A stretch of DNA of 64,000 bases from Massilia sp. CFBP 13721 (GTDB lineage: Bacteria; Pseudomonadota; Gammaproteobacteria; Burkholderiales; Burkholderiaceae_D). The stretch's first letter is position 1. Every line of letters starts with the position of its first letter. Position numbers and translations under genes: made by a program. Positions 29,253-38,457 of this stretch are shown here, piece after piece. The notes under the pieces were generated by a model. That model saw only the letters and a list, made by a program, of their open reading frames with translations, was not told where the DNA came from and did not search any database. The stretch covers positions 62,001 through 126,000 of the forward strand of contig NZ_JACYUY010000002.1 in NCBI RefSeq assembly GCF_014842025.1, in the 5' to 3' direction.

Positions 29253-30602
29253 ATGTCTAAGCGTTTCTTTGGAAAACTGTATGTCCAGGTCTTGATCGGC
29301 GTGGTGGCGGGCGGCCTGCTCGGCTATGTCTACCCGACCGTCGGCGCCGACCTGAAACCCCTCGGCGACGTCTTCATCCGCCTCATCAAAATGGTGTTCG
29401 CCCCGGTCATCTTCGCGATGGTCGTGCTGGGCATCGCCAAGATGGAAAGCATGAAGGAGCTGGGTCGCGTCGGCGCCCGTGCCCTGATCTATTTCGAAGT
29501 CCTGTCGACCTTTGCCCTGCTGCTCGGGCTGGTGGTGGTGAATGTCTTCAAACCCGGCGTCGGCATGAACATCGACGTCGCCAGCCTCGACACCGGCAGC
29601 ATTGCCAACTACACGGCGCAGGCGGCCAAGTCGACCGGCTTCGTCGACTTCCTGCTGAACATGGTCCCGACCAGCATCGTCGACGCGCTGGCCAAGAACG
29701 ACATCCTGCAGATCCTGGTGTTCGCCACCTTCTTCGGCATCGCCCTGTCGCACATGGGCAAGCGCGCCAAGCCGATCGTCGACGTGCTGGAGGCCTTCAG
29801 CAACGGCATGTTCGTCGTGGTCGGCATGGTCATGCGCATCGCCCCGATCGCCGCCTTTGGCGCGATCGCCTTCACCGTCGGCAAATACGGCCTGGGTTCC
29901 CTGATGTCGCTGGGTCAGCTGATGGCCTGCATGTACCTCACCTGCGTCATGTTCGTGTTCGTCGTGCTGGGGTCGATCGCACGCATCTCCGGCTTCAGCC
30001 TGTGGAAGTTCCTCCGCTATATCAAGGACGAGATCTTTACGGTGCTCGGCACCAGCTCTTCGGAATCGGTGGTGCCGCAACTGATGCGCAAACTCGAGCA
30101 CGTGGGCGTGTCGAAGCCGGTGGTCGGGCTGGTGATTCCTTCCGGCGTCACCTTCAATCCCGACGGCCAGTGCATCTACTACACGATGGCCGCCATCTTC
30201 ATCGCCCAGGCCACGAACACGCCCCTGTCGCTGCTTGACCAGTTGGTGGTGCTGGGCGTCCTGATGGTGACTTCGAAGGGCTCGGCCGGCGTCACCGGTT
30301 CCGGCTTCATCACCCTGGCCGCCACCCTGGCGACGATGGGCAAGATCCCGGTGGAGGGGATGGTGCTGCTGCTCGGCGTCGACCGCTTCATGTCCGAAGC
30401 GCGGGCGATCACCAACACCATCGGCAATGCGGTCGGCACCATGGCGATCGCGCGCTGGGTCGGCGCCGTCGACCGCGAGCGCATGCAGCATATCCTCGAC
30501 GGCAACGACGTCTACCGCGAAACGGAGTCGATCTACGAGACGCCGGAACCAACGGCCGACCTGATGCCGGAACCGGCGCTGCAGCACAGGCTGTCGGCAT
30601 GA
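29253..30602 (+). CDS. dctA: C4-dicarboxylate:cation symporter (DctA family)
   Basis: A 449-residue inner-membrane carrier of the DAACS/SLC1 fold, which imports succinate, malate, fumarate and related acids with protons or sodium. Visible are [16 protein letters not shown] near the N-terminus, the serine-rich [15 protein letters not shown] re-entrant loop, the [12 protein letters not shown] signature and [18 protein letters not shown]. Placed between tartrate dehydrogenase and glycerate kinase, it probably imports tartrate or similar acids. Ribosome site AGGAGA before ATG 29253. Its stop overlaps the next start. Confidence 0.93.
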   Translation: MSKRFFGKLYVQVLIGVVAGGLLGYVYPTVGADLKPLGDVFIRLIKMVFAPVIFAMVVLGIAKMESMKELGRVGARALIYFEVLSTFALLLGLVVVNVFKPGVGMNIDVASLDTGSIANYTAQAAKSTGFVDFLLNMVPTSIVDALAKNDILQILVFATFFGIALSHMGKRAKPIVDVLEAFSNGMFVVVGMVMRIAPIAAFGAIAFTVGKYGLGSLMSLGQLMACMYLTCVMFVFVVLGSIARISGFSLWKFLRYIKDEIFTVLGTSSSESVVPQLMRKLEHVGVSKPVVGLVIPSGVTFNPDGQCIYYTMAAIFIAQATNTPLSLLDQLVVLGVLMVTSKGSAGVTGSGFITLAATLATMGKIPVEGMVLLLGVDRFMSEARAITNTIGNAVGTMAIARWVGAVDRERMQHILDGNDVYRETESIYETPEPTADLMPEPALQHRLSA

Positions 30603-31927
30603 ACGCGCCGATGTTAATGGAGGCGAACATGGACCTGCAACCTGAGCGCGCACTGCTGGAAAAGCTGTTCCGGACCGCCATCGCGGCGGCCCAGCCGGCC
30701 TTGTGCGTGCCGCCGCACCTGCCGGCGCCGCCGGCCGGGCGCCTGGTCGTCATCGGCGCCGGCAAGGCGTCGGCGGAAATGGCAAGGGCGGTCGAGGACA
30801 ACTGGCAGGGCAAGCTGGAAGGGCTGGTCGTCACGCGCTATGGCTACGCGGTGCCCTGCCGGCAGATCGAGATCGTGGAAGCGGCGCACCCGGTACCCGA
30901 CCAGGCCGGAGAGGCCGCGGCCCGGCGCATGCTGGAACTGGTCAGTGGCTTGAGCGCCGACGATACCGTGCTGTGCCTGATTTCCGGCGGCGGCTCCGCG
31001 CTGCTGCCCTTGCCGCTGCCCGGCATCACGCTGGCCGACAAGCAGGCCGTCAACCGCGCCTTGCTGGCTTCGGGCGCCAGCATCGGCGAGATGAACTGCG
31101 TGCGCCGTCACCTGTCGGCCATCAAGGGCGGGCGCCTGGCGGCAGCCTGCCATCCGGCGCGCGTCGTGACGCTCTTGATTTCCGACGTGCCCGGCGACGA
31201 CCCGGCCGACATCGCCTCCGGCCCGACCGTGGCCGATGCCAGCACCTGCGCCGACGCGCTCGACATCGTGCGCCGCTACGGCATCGACCTGGCGCCGAAC
31301 GTGAGAGAGGTACTGGAAAGCGGCGCGGGCGAATCGGTCAAGCCGGGCGACCCGCGCCTGGCTGGCCACGAAATTCGGATGGTGGCCGCGCCGCGCATCG
31401 CGCTGGAAGCCGCCGCCCAGGTGGCGCGCGCCGCCGGCTTCGCCACCCATATCCTGGGCGACAGCCTGGAGGGTGAGGCGCGCGAGGTCGGCAAGGTGAT
31501 GGCCGGCGTGGCGCTGTCCGTCGCCCGCCACGGTGAACCCTTCAGCGCGCCCTGCATCCTGCTCTCCGGCGGCGAAACCACGGTGACGCTGCGCGGCGAC
31601 GGCAGGGGCGGGCGCAACGTCGAATTCCTGCTGGCCGCGGCGATCGCCTTGCGCGGGCAGCCCGGCCTCCACGGACTGGCCGGTGACACCGACGGCGTCG
31701 ACGGCCAGGAAGAAATCGCCGGCGCGTACTTTTCGCCCGACAGCCTGGCGCGCGCCTTCGCCCAGGGGCTGCGGCCGCAGGCCAGCCTCGACCGCAACGA
31801 TGGCCACGGCTTTTTCGGCGCGCTTGGCGACGCGGTCGTGACCGGTCCGACGCTCACCAACGTCAACGATTTCCGCGCTATCCTGATCGGAGCGCCAGTA
31901 TCCACGGAGTCCTCTCATGCATCGTAA
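30599..31927 (+). CDS. ttuD: Glycerate 2-kinase, MOFRL family (TtuD-like)
   Basis: A 442-residue enzyme with the two-domain MOFRL fold that phosphorylates D-glycerate to 2-phosphoglycerate. Motifs: [66 protein letters not shown], the MOFRL loop [13 protein letters not shown] with [12 protein letters not shown], and AGDTDGVDG. Older literature calls TtuD a hydroxypyruvate reductase; the fold is that of glycerate kinase. ATG 30599 overlaps the dctA stop; MDLQPE at 30629 is an alternative. The 3' end overlaps pyk by 11 bases. Confidence 0.92.
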   Translation: MNAPMLMEANMDLQPERALLEKLFRTAIAAAQPALCVPPHLPAPPAGRLVVIGAGKASAEMARAVEDNWQGKLEGLVVTRYGYAVPCRQIEIVEAAHPVPDQAGEAAARRMLELVSGLSADDTVLCLISGGGSALLPLPLPGITLADKQAVNRALLASGASIGEMNCVRRHLSAIKGGRLAAACHPARVVTLLISDVPGDDPADIASGPTVADASTCADALDIVRRYGIDLAPNVREVLESGAGESVKPGDPRLAGHEIRMVAAPRIALEAAAQVARAAGFATHILGDSLEGEAREVGKVMAGVALSVARHGEPFSAPCILLSGGETTVTLRGDGRGGRNVEFLLAAAIALRGQPGLHGLAGDTDGVDGQEEIAGAYFSPDSLARAFAQGLRPQASLDRNDGHGFFGALGDAVVTGPTLTNVNDFRAILIGAPVSTESSHAS

Positions 31928-33338
31928 CCGCAAGGCCAAAATCGTCGCTACCGTCGGCCCGGCCAGCACCGACAGCGCCACCCTCGAGGCCATGTTCCGC
32001 GCCGGCGCCGACGTGTTCCGCCTGAACTTCAGCCACGGCACCCACGACGACCACAAGCGGCGCCACGACATCCTGCGCGCGCTCGAACGCTCTTTAGGCC
32101 GCCCGATCGGCATCCTGCTCGACCTGCAAGGACCGAAGCTGCGCATCGGCACCTTCGCCGAAGGTAAAGTCATGCTGGAGACAGGCGCCGCCTTCCGCCT
32201 CGACCTGGACCGCGGCCAGGCGGGCGACCACACCCGCGTCGCGCTGCCGCATCCGGAAATCTTCGCCGCGCTCGAACCCGGCGCCCGGCTGCTGCTCGAC
32301 GACGGACGCATCGAATTGCGGGTCGAACGCTTCTCGCCAGAACATGCCGACACCGTCGTCGTCAATGGCGGCATGCTGTCGGACCGCAAAGGGGTGAACG
32401 TCCCCGGCGTGGTGCTGCCGCTGTCGGCGATGACGGACAAGGACCGCGCCGACCTCGCCTTTGGCTTGACGCTCGGCGTCGACTGGATCGCACTGTCGTT
32501 CGTGCAGCGCGCCGAGGACATCCACGAGATCCGCGCCATCGTGCAGGGCCGCGCCGGCATCGTCGCCAAGCTGGAAAAGCCGGCCGCGGTCAAGCAGTTG
32601 GAAGCGATCGTCGAAGCCGCGGACGCGGTCATGGTGGCGCGCGGCGACCTCGGCGTCGAGATGCCGGCCGAGCAGGTGCCGGCGATCCAGAAGCGCATCG
32701 TGCGCACCTGCCGCCGCCTCGGCAAGCCCGTCATCGTCGCCACCCAGATGCTCGAATCGATGGTCACGGCGCCGGTGCCGACCCGCGCCGAAGCGTCGGA
32801 CGTGGCCACCGCCATCTACGACGGCGTCGACGCGGTCATGCTGTCGGCCGAATCGGCGTCCGGCAAGTACCCGCTGGAGGCGGTCACCATGATGAACAAC
32901 ATCATCGTCCAGACCGAATCGGACCCGTATTACGCCGAGAGCCTGAAGGCGAGCCAGAGTCCGGCGCGCGCCGACATCGCCGACGCGATCGGGCTGGCCA
33001 TGCGCAACGTGGCGCACCTGCTCGACGTCGCCGCCGCCGTGGCCTACACCAGCTCCGGCTACTCCGCGCTGCGCCTGGCGCGCGAGCGCCCGCTGGCGCC
33101 GATCGTCGGCATGACGCCGCGGCTTGCCACCGCGCGCAGCCTGGCGCTGGTGTGGGGCGTGCACGCGGTGCTGACCCACGACGTGGCCACTGTTGCCGAG
33201 ATGACGGAATTCGCCTGCACCGCCGCGCTGCGCGAGGGACTGGCCGCGGCGGGCCAGACGATCGTGATCGCCGCCGGCATGCCGTTCGGAGCGGCTGGGA
33301 ATACCAACCTGCTGCATATCGCCCGGATCAACGGATAA
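31917..33338 (+). CDS. pyk: Pyruvate kinase (TtuE-like)
   Basis: A 473-residue enzyme converting phosphoenolpyruvate and ADP to pyruvate and ATP. Motifs: KIVATVGPAS at the N-terminus, FRLNFSHG, the substrate/metal segment IVAKLEKPAAVKQLE, MVARGDLGVEMP and VATQMLESM. Complete. Co-transcribed with glycerate kinase by an 11-base overlap, so it probably serves the tartrate-to-pyruvate route as in Agrobacterium ttuE rather than being the main glycolytic enzyme. Confidence 0.93.
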   Translation: MHRNRKAKIVATVGPASTDSATLEAMFRAGADVFRLNFSHGTHDDHKRRHDILRALERSLGRPIGILLDLQGPKLRIGTFAEGKVMLETGAAFRLDLDRGQAGDHTRVALPHPEIFAALEPGARLLLDDGRIELRVERFSPEHADTVVVNGGMLSDRKGVNVPGVVLPLSAMTDKDRADLAFGLTLGVDWIALSFVQRAEDIHEIRAIVQGRAGIVAKLEKPAAVKQLEAIVEAADAVMVARGDLGVEMPAEQVPAIQKRIVRTCRRLGKPVIVATQMLESMVTAPVPTRAEASDVATAIYDGVDAVMLSAESASGKYPLEAVTMMNNIIVQTESDPYYAESLKASQSPARADIADAIGLAMRNVAHLLDVAAAVAYTSSGYSALRLARERPLAPIVGMTPRLATARSLALVWGVHAVLTHDVATVAEMTEFACTAALREGLAAAGQTIVIAAGMPFGAAGNTNLLHIARING

Positions 33339-33382
33339 TGGCACACCAACAGCCAGGCAAGAGCCGCTAGCAGTGGCGTACC

Positions 33383-33547
33383 GTAGGGTGGGCACTTGTG
33401 CCCACGCGGTCGTACAGTTGAATCCCGCAACATTCCCGGAAATCGGCGGCGGTTGATTGCCGGGTCGCGGTATGCATACTCATACCGTCGCAATGAGTGT
33501 GCGGCACGCGACGGTACGACCGCGTGGGCACGAGTGCCTACCCTACG
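33383..33547. repeat. Inverted pair of REP-like palindromes (GCAC core)
   Basis: Copies at 33383-33409 and 33519-33547 share the GGGCACTTGTGCCC core with the pair at 2.1 kb; the second has one stem mismatch (GTGCCTAC). They sit between convergent genes and may act as a shared terminator. The 110 bases between them hold no gene. Confidence 0.83.
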
Positions 33548-33552
33548 GAAAG

Positions 33553-34512
33553 TCAGGCGCTCCCGCCTGTTTCGCTCGACGGCCAGCGCGCCACCTCCTG
33601 CCCCATCGGCGTCGCCGACGAAAACGCCTGCGCCACGAAGTCGACGAAGCTGCGCACGCGCGCCGCGGTCTGCAACTGGTAGGGATAGACGGCGTAGATA
33701 TCTGCCGGCGGCGTCGACCAGTTCGGAAGCACCTGGCGCAGGCGGCCGCTTTGCAGGTACTTCGCCACGTCCCATTCGGCGCGCATGATCAGGCCGTGTC
33801 CCTCCAATGCCCAGTTGACGGCGATCTCGCCGTCGTTGGTGCTGAGCGACCCGCGCACCTTGACCGTCTCGGTCTTCTGGCCCGATTTTAAATGCCAGAT
33901 CCCGTAGCCTTCTTCTCCCTGGCGGATGCCGATGCAGCTGTGCTGGCCGAGGTCGTTCGGCACGCGCGGCGTGCCATGCTGTTCCAGGTAGGCCGGCGAA
34001 GCGACGATCAGGCGCCGGTTCGAGGCGATCCGTTTCGCGATCACGCGCGTATCCGGCGGTTCGCCGAACCTGATCCAGACATCGCAGGCGTCCTCGATCA
34101 GCGAGGGCGGATTGACCGTCAGCTGCAACTGGACATCCACGTCCGGATAGCGCTTATGGAAGGCCGAGATCAGCGGCGCGATATGGCTGCGGCCGAAGCC
34201 GAGGGTCGCGTTCACCCGCAACAGGCCCTTGGGCGCGGTGCCGGCGCTCTGGATCATCTGTTCCATGTCTTCGATGTCGGCCAGGATGCGGCGCGACTGC
34301 GCCAGGTACATCTCGCCTTCGGCCGTCAGTCCGATGCGGCGCGTGGTCCGGTGCAGCAGGCGCGCGCCGAGACGGGCCTCCATCTGGCTCAGGCGCTTGC
34401 TGACGCCGGCGGTGGTGACGTTCATCTCGCGCGCGGCGGCCGAGAGGGTGCCGGCGCGCACCAGCAGGCTGAAAAACGCCATCTCGGAATGGGCATTGAC
34501 GGGAGTCGACAT
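33553..34512 (-). CDS. LysR-family transcriptional regulator
   Basis: A 319-residue activator/repressor. The N-terminal helix-turn-helix reads FFSLLVRAGTLSAAAREMNV and TTAGVSKRLSQMEARLGARL; the effector domain follows from about residue 90 (LLRVNATLGFGRSHIAPLIS). It is divergent from a TctC-type binding-protein gene with about 160 bases between starts, so that gene is the likely target. It could also be the tartrate regulator (a TtuA counterpart), since the tartrate operon ends on its other side. Effector unknown. Confidence 0.92.
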   Translation of the reverse strand: MSTPVNAHSEMAFFSLLVRAGTLSAAAREMNVTTAGVSKRLSQMEARLGARLLHRTTRRIGLTAEGEMYLAQSRRILADIEDMEQMIQSAGTAPKGLLRVNATLGFGRSHIAPLISAFHKRYPDVDVQLQLTVNPPSLIEDACDVWIRFGEPPDTRVIAKRIASNRRLIVASPAYLEQHGTPRVPNDLGQHSCIGIRQGEEGYGIWHLKSGQKTETVKVRGSLSTNDGEIAVNWALEGHGLIMRAEWDVAKYLQSGRLRQVLPNWSTPPADIYAVYPYQLQTAARVRSFVDFVAQAFSSATPMGQEVARWPSSETGGSA

Positions 34513-34675
34513 TGTTGACTCAAACTTGATAATGGTTCAACTTTAGCGCCATGTTTTAACTCACGCAAGCCGTATATTCGCTCCTGGCACGGTGACTAAA
34601 AAACGCGCACGGCAGCCAGCCAAGCCCTTAGCGCGCAGGACCCATCCTCGACAATATCGCTATCAGGAGACAAGC

Positions 34676-35662
34676 ATGCGACAGCAAGCCCTGCATCACA
34701 AGCGCATCATCGGAGCCGCCGCGGCGGCAGTTCTATGCGCATACGGAACGGCAGCCATGGCGCAAGCGTGGCCCGCCAAGAACATCACCATCGTGGTCCC
34801 GTTCGCCACCGGCGGCACGACCGATGCGATCGCACGCTCGCTCGGCCAGGCGTTGTCGAAGAGCCTGGGCAAGCCAGTGATCGTCGAAAACAAGCCGGGC
34901 GCCGGCGCCACCATCGGCGCCGACTACGTTGCCAAGGCCAAGCCGGACGGCCACACGCTGCTGCTGGGCGCGGTCCACCACACGATCGCCAGCAGTGTAT
35001 ATAAGAAGCTGCCCTACGATTTCCAGCGCGACTTCGCGCCGGTGACGACGGTGGCGCTGGTGCCGAACGTGCTGGTCGTGAATGCGAACGTGCCAGCCAA
35101 GAACGTTGCTGAACTGATCGCCCTGGCAAAGAAGAGCCCCGGCAAACTCACCTTCGGATCGAACGGCAACGGCACCGGCCAGCACCTGATCGGCGCCCAG
35201 TTCGGCATCGCCAGCGGCGTCGACATCATGCACGTGCCCTATAAAGGCAGCGGGCCGCTGACGATCGACCTGCTGGGCGGCCAGATCGACATGTCCTTCG
35301 ACACCGTGACGCCGGTGCTGTCGCACATCCGCGCAGGCAAGCTGCGCGCGCTGGCGGTGACCACGATCGCGCGTTCGGCGGCGCTGCCCGACGTGCCGAC
35401 GCTCGACGAAGCGGGCCTGAAAGGCTTCGACCAGGGCACCTGGTTCGGCGTGCTGGCGCCGGCCGCGGCCCCGAAAGAGGTGGTGGCACGCCTGAACGCG
35501 GAAATCGTGAAGATCGTGAATGCGCCGGACTTCCGCAAGCGCATGGACGAACTCGGCGCCATACCGATCGGTAACAGCACGGCGCAGATGGCCAGCCAGA
35601 TCAGGACCGATACCGAGCGCTATGCCAAGGTGGTCAAGGCGGCGAAGGTCGCCGTCGAATAA
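34676..35662 (+). CDS. Bug/TctC-family periplasmic binding protein
   Basis: A 328-residue exported solute receptor. Residues 1-30 form a signal peptide ending AAMAQA; the mature protein starts WPAKNITIVVPFATGGTTD, the Bug signature. Other family blocks are VVENKPGAGATIGADYVAKA and SFDTVTPVLSHIRAGKLRAL. Bug proteins bind carboxylates or related small acids, and many function without a cognate TctAB; none is seen here. The frame is open from 34592, but ATG 34676 has ribosome site AGGAGA and begins the signal peptide. Divergent LysR suggests inducible expression. Confidence 0.92.
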   Translation: MRQQALHHKRIIGAAAAAVLCAYGTAAMAQAWPAKNITIVVPFATGGTTDAIARSLGQALSKSLGKPVIVENKPGAGATIGADYVAKAKPDGHTLLLGAVHHTIASSVYKKLPYDFQRDFAPVTTVALVPNVLVVNANVPAKNVAELIALAKKSPGKLTFGSNGNGTGQHLIGAQFGIASGVDIMHVPYKGSGPLTIDLLGGQIDMSFDTVTPVLSHIRAGKLRALAVTTIARSAALPDVPTLDEAGLKGFDQGTWFGVLAPAAAPKEVVARLNAEIVKIVNAPDFRKRMDELGAIPIGNSTAQMASQIRTDTERYAKVVKAAKVAVE

Positions 35663-35668
35663 CGAGAA

Positions 35669-35700
35669 CCGGCCCGGTTTCCGCCGGGCCTTTTCTTTTT
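35669..35700 (+). terminator. Intrinsic terminator of the Bug protein gene
   Basis: Stem GGCCCGG / CCGGGCC closed by a short TTTCCG-containing loop, then TTTTCTTTTT. Confidence 0.9.
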
Positions 35701-36167
35701 GTCTCTATAGATGCTGCATTCTGTTTTGGCTTGTTTCTGCTCGACCGTTTTAATTTCCTCCATTCATCGAAATAGTGCCGAACAGGCGCGCTTCCGCACC
35801 TATTTTCCCCTGATCGGCATTGATCCCGCCGGTTCTGTTAGTCAACGCACGGTCCAGCGGGCCTATTCGTTATATTTTTTGTATCGCACGAGGTAGCCCG
35901 ACCGCTGCAATCGTGCGGTACGCCGGATCGGCGTACGCTTGCAAAACGGGATGCGAAAGTGACGTGGCTGGTTGAAGGAACTTTTGAGCTTGTTCGAGGT
36001 CGTCGATTTAACTCGTTGACCGAGAGCATGGTATCAACCGATCCATTGATGTAGCGCAGTTCATTTTCGCGCCTCCGTTTTGTTTCGAACGGAATCGAGG
36101 AAGAATGTGGTGAGGGTCGGGCACCGGTCTACTCCGCGTTGGTCTACATTTTATAAGGACAAAAGTC
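35701..36167. other. Intergenic region with two adjacent hairpins
   Basis: No credible gene in 467 bases. Two inverted repeats lie side by side: CGCACGA / TCGTGCG at about 35885-35917 and GTACGCCG GAT CGGCGTAC at 35918-35936. They differ from the GTAGGGTGG family. The last 30 bases carry ribosome site AAGGA for the next gene. Confidence 0.55.
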
Positions 36168-37040
36168 ATGGATAATCAGAAGTCGAGCGAGGGAAAAGGC
36201 GTTGATGCTAGCAAGCAAGGCAGCAGCATTGGCAAGGATCAGTCGAGCAACCTGAACAAGAGCACTACCGGTTCGCCGACCGCCGGTTCGTCGACCGGTT
36301 CGCAGGCCAGCGCAGGTTCGTCCGGCAGCATGTCGGGCGGCGCATCGTCGAGCGCCAGTCCGGCAAGCGGTTCGACCGGCAGCATGGGTTCGAGCGGCGC
36401 CGGCAGCAGCGGCGGCCTGAGCGGTTCGTCGAGCGGCGCGAGCGGTTCGTCGGCATCGGGTTCGCCGTCCACCGGTTCGTCGAGCAGCTCGTCGCTGTCG
36501 GGCACGGCCGGCACGGGTTCGGTCAGCGGCGGTTCGTCGTCGGCAGGTTCGTCGGGCGCCATGGGTGGTGCATCGTCGGGCACCGGCGCACTGGGCAGCT
36601 CGCCTGTTACGGGTTCGACCGGTTCGACCGGCGGTTCGTCGTCGTCGGGCGCCCAGGGCGGTTCGAGCGGCGCCAGCGCTGGTTCGAGCGGCGATTCGTC
36701 GTCGTCGTCGTCGACCGCAGCCGGCGTGCTGGCATCGGTCAAGCCTGACGAACTGCACAAGACGATCGACAAGGCCGCCGAGGCAGCCCAGCCAATCGTC
36801 GAGCGCGTCGTGAGCTCGGCCCACGCCGGCGTCGACAAGCTGAGCGGCCTGCTCAGCGGTGCATCGACCCAGTTCAGCGACCGTTCCGCACAAGTGACCG
36901 ACACCTACCAGCAACTGGCTGACTCGGGTCGCGAATACGTGCGCAACAAGCCAGGCACCGCCGTGGCAATCGCCCTCGGCGCCGGCTACATCCTGGCCAA
37001 ACTGCTTGGTGGCAGCAGCCGCCGCCGTGACGACTACTGA
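36168..37040 (+). CDS. Ser/Gly-rich disordered protein with DUF883-like C-terminal membrane anchor
   Basis: 290 residues. Residues 1-185 are almost entirely Ser, Gly, Ala and Thr in irregular short repeats (SGSSGG, GSSSS) and should be disordered. Residues 190-245 form an amphipathic helical part (VKPDELHKTIDKAAEAAQP). The end has YVRNKPGTAVAIALGAGYIL followed by AKLLGG and SSRRRDDY, the layout of ElaB/YqjD/DUF883 inner-membrane proteins, which bind ribosomes in stationary phase in E. coli. The Ser/Gly extension is not part of that family. The DNA is a run of related GGTTCG/TCGAGC units. Function is unproven. Confidence 0.8.
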   Translation: MDNQKSSEGKGVDASKQGSSIGKDQSSNLNKSTTGSPTAGSSTGSQASAGSSGSMSGGASSSASPASGSTGSMGSSGAGSSGGLSGSSSGASGSSASGSPSTGSSSSSSLSGTAGTGSVSGGSSSAGSSGAMGGASSGTGALGSSPVTGSTGSTGGSSSSGAQGGSSGASAGSSGDSSSSSSTAAGVLASVKPDELHKTIDKAAEAAQPIVERVVSSAHAGVDKLSGLLSGASTQFSDRSAQVTDTYQQLADSGREYVRNKPGTAVAIALGAGYILAKLLGGSSRRRDDY

Positions 37041-37123
37041 TCGGTAGCGTTTCACCGACGTACCCGGCCGGCACAAAGCCCGGCCGGGCGTCTGTCTTTC
37101 ATTCATAAGAAAAAAAGGAAACC

Positions 37124-38050
37124 ATGCAAGCTCAACCAACGAGCACGACCACGCACGTCCCGGCCAATGGCGACGCCGTCGAAACGGCGCGTTCAGGCGT
37201 TTCCTGGGGCGCCATCCTGGCCGGCGCTGCTGCCGCCACCGCACTCTCTCTGGTGCTGTACCTGCTCGGCTCCGGCCTCGGCTTGTCCGCCGCGTCTCCC
37301 TGGTCCGACAACAGCGGCGTTGCCTTCGGCATCGGCGCGATTCTCTGGCTGACGCTGACCCAGCTGGCCGCTTCCGCCATCGGCGGCTACATGGCCGGTC
37401 GCCTGCGCGTCAAGTGGGCCAGCGTGCATACCGATGAAGTCTATTTCCGCGATACCGCGCACGGCCTGCTGACCTGGGCGGTGTCGACCATGCTGGCCGC
37501 GGCATTGTTCTCGAGCGTGATCGGCAAGATGACCGGCACCGCGGTCGATGCCGGCGCCGGCGTGGCCAAAGCCACGATGGCCAGCGGCGCAGCCGCCACG
37601 GCAGCCGTCGCCAAGGACAACGGCGACAGCGCGGGCGGCAACCCGCTCGACTATTTCTCGGACATGATGCTGCGCACCGACAAGCCAGACACCACCGGCA
37701 ATAGCGGCGACCTGCGCCAGGAAACCATGCGCATCCTCGCCAACGCCGTCAAGAACGGCAGCCTGGCCACCGACGACCGCGCCTACCTGGCCAGCCGCAT
37801 CGCCGCCCGCACCGGCCTCGACCAGGCCAGCGCCGAAAAGCGCGTGGACGACGTCTATGCCCGCGGCGCCGCCGCCGCCGCCAAGGCCAAGGCCACCGCC
37901 AAGGAAGCCGCCGACACCGCCCGCAAGGCCGCTGCCGGCACCGCACTCTGGCTGACGGTCGCCCTGCTGATCGGCGCCTTTGTCGCCAGCTGGTGCGCCA
38001 CCCTGGGCGGCAAACTGCGCGACGGCGTCGCCGCCGTATCCCGTCGTTAA
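37124..38050 (+). CDS. Ala-rich multi-span membrane protein of unknown function
   Basis: 308 residues with about four hydrophobic segments: ILAGAAAATALSLVLYLLGS, GAILWLTLTQLAASAIGGYM, LLTWAVSTMLAAALFSSVIG and a C-terminal ALWLTVALLIGAFVASW. Between the third and fourth is a soluble, mostly helical stretch (about residues 150-270) with the Ala/Lys-rich run AAAAAKAKATAKEAADTARK. This conserved membrane type is widespread in Burkholderiales and alphaproteobacteria from memory, without known function. Ribosome site AAAGGAA before ATG 37124. The 23-residue gene follows 15 bases downstream. Confidence 0.8.
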   Translation: MQAQPTSTTTHVPANGDAVETARSGVSWGAILAGAAAATALSLVLYLLGSGLGLSAASPWSDNSGVAFGIGAILWLTLTQLAASAIGGYMAGRLRVKWASVHTDEVYFRDTAHGLLTWAVSTMLAAALFSSVIGKMTGTAVDAGAGVAKATMASGAAATAAVAKDNGDSAGGNPLDYFSDMMLRTDKPDTTGNSGDLRQETMRILANAVKNGSLATDDRAYLASRIAARTGLDQASAEKRVDDVYARGAAAAAKAKATAKEAADTARKAAAGTALWLTVALLIGAFVASWCATLGGKLRDGVAAVSRR

Positions 38051-38065
38051 TTTAAGGAGAACCTC

Positions 38066-38137
38066 ATGCGTTCAATTCTGTTGTGGCTGATAGGGATTCC
38101 GATTCCGGTCATCATCCTGCTCGCGATTATTTTCTGA
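38066..38137 (+). CDS. 23-residue hydrophobic membrane microprotein
   Basis: MRSILLWLIGIPIPVIILLA then IIF. It has a near-ideal ribosome site (AAGGAGA, seven bases before ATG 38066), one hydrophobic span kinked by an IPIP motif, and its own downstream terminator. Similar tiny proteins with the L-G-x-P-I-P pattern occur in other proteobacteria from memory. It lies in the same transcript as the 308-residue membrane protein. Function unknown. Confidence 0.72.
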   Translation: MRSILLWLIGIPIPVIILLAIIF

Positions 38138-38157
38138 GCGGTTTTTTGAAGTAATAA

Positions 38158-38189
38158 TAAAAACGCCGGCAGCGATGCCGGCGTTTTTG
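38158..38189 (+). terminator. Intrinsic terminator of the membrane-protein unit
   Basis: Stem AAAAACGCCGGCA / TGCCGGCGTTTTT with a short GCGA loop and T-run, 20 bases after the microprotein stop. Confidence 0.92.
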
Positions 38190-38207
38190 TTTGTGGATAC
38201 GTCGTAT

Positions 38208-38434
38208 CGGCGGGCATGCCCGCCCTACGTGCACCCCATGCTCGCGCATTCGCCATCAACGGCGCGGTACACCCCGCAACGATCGATCCGCACCGACGCA
38301 TTCGGATGTCTACGATTGCGCGGACGTCAACCCTGTGGATACGCCGCAAACGCGGGCATGCCCGCCCTACGGTGCACCACGGCCGCAGATTATATTGTTG
38401 ACCGCCGTGTAACGTAGGGCGGGCATGCCCGCCT
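38208..38434. repeat. Three REP-like palindromes (GGGCATGCCC core)
   Basis: Copies at 38208-38231, 38350-38372 and 38412-38434 share GGCGGGCATGCCCGCC with a CCCTACG end. The first two have the same orientation; the third is inverted. They fill the space between the microprotein terminator and the end of the RND pump gene. The sequence between copies contains no gene. Confidence 0.82.
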
Positions 38435-38457
38435 TCATCATCAATAATGCGGCACAC

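Noticed and set aside
35711..35896. 61-codon frame in the intergenic region
   Set aside because: No ribosome site, odd composition, and it begins within the terminator's downstream sequence.
38208..38434. Spaced repeats considered as a small CRISPR array
   Set aside because: Spacing is irregular, orientation varies, units are palindromic with the same ends as many other intergenic copies, and no cas gene is present.
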